This document shows, piece after piece, positions 22,257-24,511 of a stretch of 24,511 bases of DNA (position 1 is the stretch's first letter; each line of letters begins with the position of its first letter). The DNA lies in NCBI GenBank assembly GCA_030626045.1, contig DAOUPS010000003.1:1-24511 (forward strand), written 5' to 3'. Below the pieces are notes generated by a model, which saw nothing but the letters and a program-made list of their open reading frames with translations, was not told where the DNA came from and searched no databases. A program made the translations under genes and the position numbers. Source of the stretch: a bacterium. GTDB lineage: Bacteria; Patescibacteriota; Minisyncoccia; Moranbacterales; DUUL01.

Positions 22257-22628
22257 TCAATATCGATCATGGATGACGAGCGTCAAAAATATCACAGCGC
22301 CCAAAAACCCGAATGTGATTGCCGCAACAATAATAACCGCTTCTGCAGGACCCGCGGACGGCGCTTCAGCCTCGGTAAATGTTTGTGGTTGCACTTTGGA
22401 TAACTCAGCCACTTTTATTTCTCCCGAATGTACATCGTCATTCGCGCTTGCCATTGCTTGCATCTCATTGCCATTTGTAGTTCCCTCATTTGAGATCTCT
22501 AAAAACTGATCATTTTCTTGATCTTGCGCTTGAGCTTGCACAGCTACTTGTTCGCTCAAACAAATGGTTCCACATAAAAAAAGTAATGCCAGCAGAGCAA
22601 AAGACACTTTGCTATTGAAATATGTCAT
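22257..22628 (-). CDS. Secreted orphan with signal peptide and C-terminal membrane helix
   Basis: A 123-residue protein. Residues 1-33 look like a signal peptide (basic start, ALLALLFLCG core, VQAQA end). A low-complexity acidic, Gln/Asn/Glu-rich stretch (about 34-88) leads to a Pro/Ala linker (EAPSAGPAEA) and a strong C-terminal helix (about 95-119) ending in a short charged tail. The layout resembles small surface-attached or PEP-CTERM-like stalks, but no sorting motif is visible. Unknown function. It is convergent with the pseudouridine synthase gene, 27 bp apart. Low complexity makes codon-based judgement weaker, yet the signal peptide and exact C-terminal anchor together argue it is real. 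Confidence 0.6.
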   Translation of the reverse strand: MTYFNSKVSFALLALLFLCGTICLSEQVAVQAQAQDQENDQFLEISNEGTTNGNEMQAMASANDDVHSGEIKVAELSKVQPQTFTEAEAPSAGPAEAVIIVAAITFGFLGAVIFLTLVIHDRY

Positions 22629-22847
22629 ATTTATAAGATTTGTTTTTTCACGATTATGCTACCTAGATAATACCATGTTTTCGAGAAAGATTAAATAGTT
22701 AATGCGGCAAGTCAGAGTAAAACGTTAAATCTGGGCTGAAAAAAACCTTGACCTATTTAAGAAAGTGGGATATGCTTGGAAAAGCTTGTTAAGAAGTCAC
22801 ACTTAAGCTAACTCTTACCAAAAATTTTATCCCGAATATTCAGAATC

Positions 22848-22977
22848 ATGCCGTTCTCGAACGGCATTTCCTGACTTTTGCCAGCGCCTACCTGCTGGCC
22901 TGAACGTATTACTCGGTACGGGCCAAGACCGGCAGTCATGTCGCTCACGAGCGGCATGGCTAGCTTGGAAACAGCCC
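22848..22977. repeat. Paired-hairpin repeat upstream of rplS
   Basis: Two related 20 bp hairpins, ATGCCGTTCTCGAACGGCAT (22848-22867) and ATGTCGCTCACGAGCGGCAT (22938-22957), flank a GC-rich core with CCAGC/GCTGG. On the minus strand the right edge reads GGGCTGTTTCCAAGCTAGCC, the arm of the GGGACTGTTTCC family. The rest of 22629-23003 shows no gene; TATAAT at 22978-22983 may be part of the rplS promoter. Confidence 0.6.
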
Positions 22978-23003
22978 AATATAATTGAAATCACTTTTCT
23001 GAT

Positions 23004-23462
23004 ATGAATGAAAAAGTTGTACAATTTAATAAATCACTTCAAATAAAGAAATTTCCGCCACTTAGAGTTGGTGACATTGTTCGCGTTCACAAACACATCA
23101 AAGAGGGCGACCGAGAGCGTATTCAAGTCTTTAAAGGTCTGATCATCGCAATCAAGGGAAAACAAAGCTCCTCGCCAACCATTACCATTAGGCGCGAGTC
23201 TCAAGGAATCGGAGTGGAAGCAACTTTTCCGATCCACCTTCCGTCAATTGAAAAGATCGATCTTCTCCGGCGCAGTAAAGTGCGCAGAGCAAAACTGTAT
23301 TATATGAGAGACAGAACCGGTAAAGCCGCCAAGATGAAAGTGAGAGATCTTTCTGAAGACGAAAAGGCGCTTGCCAAAGAACTGCAAGAAGCAGAAAAAG
23401 AACAAGCTCCAAAGAAAAAGAATAAAGCAAAGAAAAAGGAGTCCGAGAAAAAAACACGGTAA
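23004..23462 (+). CDS. rplS: 50S ribosomal protein L19
   Basis: L19 sits at the 30S-50S interface near the A-site side. The body (residues 1-115) has the family segments PPLRVGDIVRVHKHI, ERIQVFKGLIIAIKG, TITIRRESQGIGVEATFPIHLP and KVRRAKLYYMRDRTGKAAK. The 152 residues exceed the usual 115 or so because of a C-terminal Lys/Glu-rich extension (about 117-152), probably a disordered RNA-binding tail. The ATG at 23004 gives the standard N-terminus and has no Shine-Dalgarno site. Two tRNA genes follow closely (31 bp to the first), so one transcript may carry all three. trmD and rimM, common neighbours, are absent. Confidence 0.96.
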   Translation: MNEKVVQFNKSLQIKKFPPLRVGDIVRVHKHIKEGDRERIQVFKGLIIAIKGKQSSSPTITIRRESQGIGVEATFPIHLPSIEKIDLLRRSKVRRAKLYYMRDRTGKAAKMKVRDLSEDEKALAKELQEAEKEQAPKKKNKAKKKESEKKTR

Positions 23463-23492
23463 TATTGATAAAAATTTGGTATCTAAAGCATC

Positions 23493-23576
23493 GCCCCGAT
23501 GGTGGAATCGGTATACACACATGGTTGAGGGCCATGGCGCTTTATGCGCATGAGAGTTCGAGTCTCTCTCGGGGCA
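23493..23576 (+). tRNA. tRNA-Leu(GAG)
   Basis: Acceptor stem GCCCCGA with TCGGGGC, anticodon GAG in the loop TTGAGGG between CATGG and CCATG, a class II variable arm (GCGCTTTATGCGC) and GTTCGAGTC T-arm. Discriminator A; no encoded CCA. It reads CUC and CUU codons. Confidence 0.94.
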
Positions 23577-23589
23577 CGTATGGTTAGAG

Positions 23590-23629
23590 TCCCGAGAATT
23601 CGGGATCTTTAGATCCCGAGGACTCGGGA
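23590..23629. repeat. 40 bp near-palindrome between two tRNA genes
   Basis: TCCCGAG ... CTCGGGA outer arms and TTCGGGATC-TTTA-GATCCCGAG inner arms; the whole is palindromic except for a three-base mismatch. It can fold as one long stem. Confidence 0.8.
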
Positions 23630-23646
23630 TTTACACTCAGTAGATC
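23630..23646 (+). other. Fragment copy of the tRNA-Val anticodon arm
   Basis: TTTACACTCAGTAGATC matches the anticodon loop and 3' stem of the downstream tRNA-Val (23702-23718) at 15 of 17 positions. The rest of a tRNA is absent. Confidence 0.5.
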
Positions 23647-23669
23647 ATTTCATATTTTTCCTGTTACAA

Positions 23670-23743
23670 GGGCGCTTGGCTCAGTTGGTTAGAGCGACTG
23701 GTTTACACCCAGTAGGTCGGGAGTTCGAATCTCTCAGCGCCCA
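23670..23743 (+). tRNA. tRNA-Val(UAC)
   Basis: Acceptor stem GGGCGCT with AGCGCCC, D-arm GGCTCAGTTGGTTAGAGC, anticodon TAC in the loop TTTACAC between ACTGG and CCAGT, short variable loop AGGTC and T-arm GGGAGTTCGAATCTCTC. Discriminator A; no encoded CCA. Confidence 0.95.
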
Positions 23744-23806
23744 CATTATGCAAAGTTTTTATGTGTGAATTCAACACTTAAGAGAAACAATTGTGGATAT
23801 AAGCAG

Positions 23807-23834
23807 TTGACAGAGCCTAAGTTTTTACTATAAT
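23807..23834 (+). promoter_or_regulatory. Consensus sigma70 promoter of the attenuator operon
   Basis: TTGACA at 23807-23812, a 16 bp spacer and TATAAT at 23829-23834: both boxes are perfect. The predicted transcription start coincides with the ATG at 23841. Confidence 0.85.
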
Positions 23835-23840
23835 AGAAAC

Positions 23841-23939
23841 ATGCATAATTACTCAACAAACCTAATAAGCATCCTTAGCATAGTGGCTCTCATTATTGAG
23901 AAAGGCTTTTCGTTGGGTAAATTGCAAAAGAAGATATAG
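23841..23939 (+). CDS. Putative leaderless leader peptide, Ile/Leu-rich, 32 residues
   Basis: The frame starts six bases after a perfect TATAAT, so the message would begin at or beside AUG and be read without a Shine-Dalgarno site. The peptide begins MHNYSTN, and residues 8-19 hold nine Ile, Leu or Val among twelve; the three Leu codons there are all CTN and two Ile codons are ATA. The tail is basic. A hydrophobic stretch could be a membrane helix in a real microprotein, but it is followed by mutually exclusive RNA pairings and a terminator, as in amino-acid or antibiotic-sensing leader peptides. It could also be noncoding RNA with a chance frame. Confidence 0.45.
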   Translation: MHNYSTNLISILSIVALIIEKGFSLGKLQKKI

Positions 23940-23987
23940 AAAGAAAAAAGTGTGCTAAGCAATTAACCCGACGAAAGTCGGTTTTTT
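23874..23987 (+). promoter_or_regulatory. Transcription attenuator: antiterminator/terminator switch
   Basis: Three arms compete. CTTAGCATA (23874-23882) pairs with TGTGCTAAG (23951-23959). TTTCGTTGGGT (23908-23918) pairs over 11 consecutive positions, one G-U, with ACCCGACGAAA (23966-23976), which is the 5' arm and loop of the terminator. The terminator CCGAC-GAAA-GTCGG with TTTTTT occupies 23968-23987. The first two pairings cross each other and cannot coexist in a simple fold. A ribosome held on the Ile/Leu codons (23862-23897) would mask the first arm and leave the antiterminator arm free, allowing read-through. Confidence 0.55.
23968..23987 (+). terminator. Intrinsic terminator inside the attenuator
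   Basis: CCGAC, GAAA tetraloop, GTCGG, six T residues. It lies 35 nt before the first small gene of the operon, not after it. Confidence 0.85.
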
Positions 23988-24022
23988 AGTTCTTAAGATT
24001 ACAAAAAGAAAGGAGGGAGAGT

Positions 24023-24196
24023 ATGGAAATTGGCGTTTGTGGCAATCATGATCTTGTTGAGGAATTTAGGCAATTAGTGGAACAAAAAGCGAGTTTACGA
24101 GAAGAATTTAAAAAAACAATCCGTGACCTAAAGCAAATTAGAAAAGATATTCAACATTTGGCCCTGAAAATAGAGAAGCAAGGAGAGAGATCATGA
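24023..24196 (+). CDS. Small coiled-coil protein, first gene of the attenuated operon
   Basis: A 57-residue protein preceded by one of the strongest ribosome binding sites in the window (AAAGGAGGGAG, 6-8 nt before ATG). After MEIGVCGNHD it is one charged amphipathic helix (LVEEFRQLVEQ through KDIQHLALKIEKQ), rich in Glu, Lys, Arg and Gln with hydrophobic residues at heptad spacing. It has one Cys and no membrane segment. I recognise no family; a regulator, adaptor or phage-type small protein are all possible. The stop overlaps the next start as ATGA, so the two are translationally coupled. Confidence 0.65.
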   Translation: MEIGVCGNHDLVEEFRQLVEQKASLREEFKKTIRDLKQIRKDIQHLALKIEKQGERS

Positions 24197-24354
24197 TCGA
24201 AAAAAAGGAAGATGAATTAAAGAGAACATTAGAAGAGAAAAAAAGGAAGATGAATACACTTTTAGACAGCGGAGACAGAACAGAGTATATTCCTGTAGAA
24301 AGTGAGATCTATGAGCTTAAAAAGCTGGTGGGTGAACCTCTAAGCAACTGGTAG
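24193..24354 (+). CDS. Small helical protein, second gene of the attenuated operon
   Basis: A 53-residue protein starting in the ATGA overlap, with AAGGAGAG in good position upstream. It looks like two helices (KEDELKRTLEEKKRKMNTLL and PVESEIYELKKLV) joined by a SGDRTEY turn. The helical-hairpin size and spacing resemble Spo0E-like phosphatase regulators, but the SQELD motif is absent and I do not assign it. It probably partners with the 57-residue protein. A terminator follows at 24393. Confidence 0.6.
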   Translation: MIEKKEDELKRTLEEKKRKMNTLLDSGDRTEYIPVESEIYELKKLVGEPLSNW

Positions 24355-24392
24355 TAATCAGTAAGAATAAAGCCGAACAAAAAACAGGCTAG

Positions 24393-24429
24393 AACAGGAA
24401 TGGCAACGACTGTTCCTGTTTTCATTTTT
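24393..24429 (+). terminator. Intrinsic terminator closing the attenuated operon
   Basis: AACAGGAA (24393-24400), a 12 nt loop, TTCCTGTT (24413-24420), then TTCATTTTT. It lies 38 bp after the stop at 24354. Confidence 0.7.
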
Positions 24430-24511
24430 AAAACGAAAACGCTATTTTGTTGTGATCTAGGAAAAGTTCTAAAAGATGGGGATTTAGTTGATGTTGATGC
24501 CACACATGGTA
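24400..24511 (+). CDS. Partial frame resembling the end of a PEP-utilising mobile domain
   Basis: An open frame from an ATG at 24400 runs off the window after 37 codons. Its last part, GKVLKDGDLVDVDATHG, resembles the swivelling phosphohistidine domain of PEP synthase/PPDK-type enzymes (typical form KVLKDGDLVEVDAxxG), whose Thr-His active site would normally precede it but is missing here. A start codon buried in a terminator stem and the absence of the rest of the domain suggest a truncated or shuffled fragment rather than an intact gene. Only sequence beyond the window can decide. Confidence 0.3.
   Translation, partial: MATTVPVFIFKTKTLFCCDLGKVLKDGDLVDVDATHG

Noticed and set aside
22827..23024. 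65-codon minus-strand frame upstream of rplS
   Set aside because: Most of it is translation of the paired-hairpin repeat, giving a duplicated RERHD motif, and it overlaps the rplS start.
24309..24503. 64-codon minus-strand frame at the right edge
   Set aside because: It lies antisense over the terminator and the PEP-domain-like plus frame; no ribosome binding site.

Overview
The window looks like a piece of a small, AT-rich bacterial chromosome, most likely from the Candidate Phyla Radiation (Patescibacteria, Parcubacteria-like). This is inferred from gene style only: many short orphan membrane proteins, a bPH2-type membrane protein next to ruvB, a PilB/GspE-type ATPase, mostly absent Shine-Dalgarno sites with a few very strong ones on small orphan genes, and no encoded CCA on three of four tRNAs. 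TGA is used as a stop (pcrA and others), so this is not a lineage that reads TGA as glycine. No 16S gene is present to settle the taxonomy.

Layout. Positions 1-4800 hold, on the minus strand, dnaJ (cut by the left edge), a polytopic membrane protein, a bPH2 protein, a tiny two-helix protein and ruvB, plus one divergent anchored protein on the plus strand. Between ruvB and the next gene (4801-5269) lies a promoter-to-terminator unit with no plausible protein, which folds as a long rod and is best read as a noncoding RNA. From 5270 to 8341 one gene encodes two complete GspE/PilB-type ATPases in tandem. glmS follows on the plus strand. A tight minus-strand operon (13493 to 10630) carries a cell-wall DPBB/G5 protein, an ITPase/RdgB-like pyrophosphatase, rsmA/ksgA and an orphan protein. 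Next come a CDP-alcohol phosphatidyltransferase and a PcrA/UvrD helicase.

Positions 17000-19000 are an accessory patch: two small plus-strand genes with strong ribosome binding sites, a heptad-repeat protein, a decayed transposase tail and several hairpins and dispersed repeats. The rest is translation-centred: rpsO, an NYN nuclease, tRNA-Ser(UGA), tRNA-Leu(UAG), a VTT-domain membrane protein, an RluA-type pseudouridine synthase, a secreted orphan, rplS, tRNA-Leu(GAG) and tRNA-Val(UAC).

The last kilobase holds a compact regulatory unit: a consensus promoter, a 32-codon Ile/Leu-rich reading frame starting at the predicted transcription start, mutually exclusive antiterminator and terminator pairings, and two overlapping small coiled-coil genes. 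It looks like a transcription attenuator.

Three further signals stand out. A pair of inverted-repeat, MITE-like elements sits exactly at the 3' ends of ruvB and pcrA and supplies their stop codons; a different repeat does the same for the 81-codon gene at 17471. A dispersed palindromic family (arm like GGGACTGTTTCCAAGC) recurs in intergenic spaces. The third is the rod-shaped RNA at 4963-5187.
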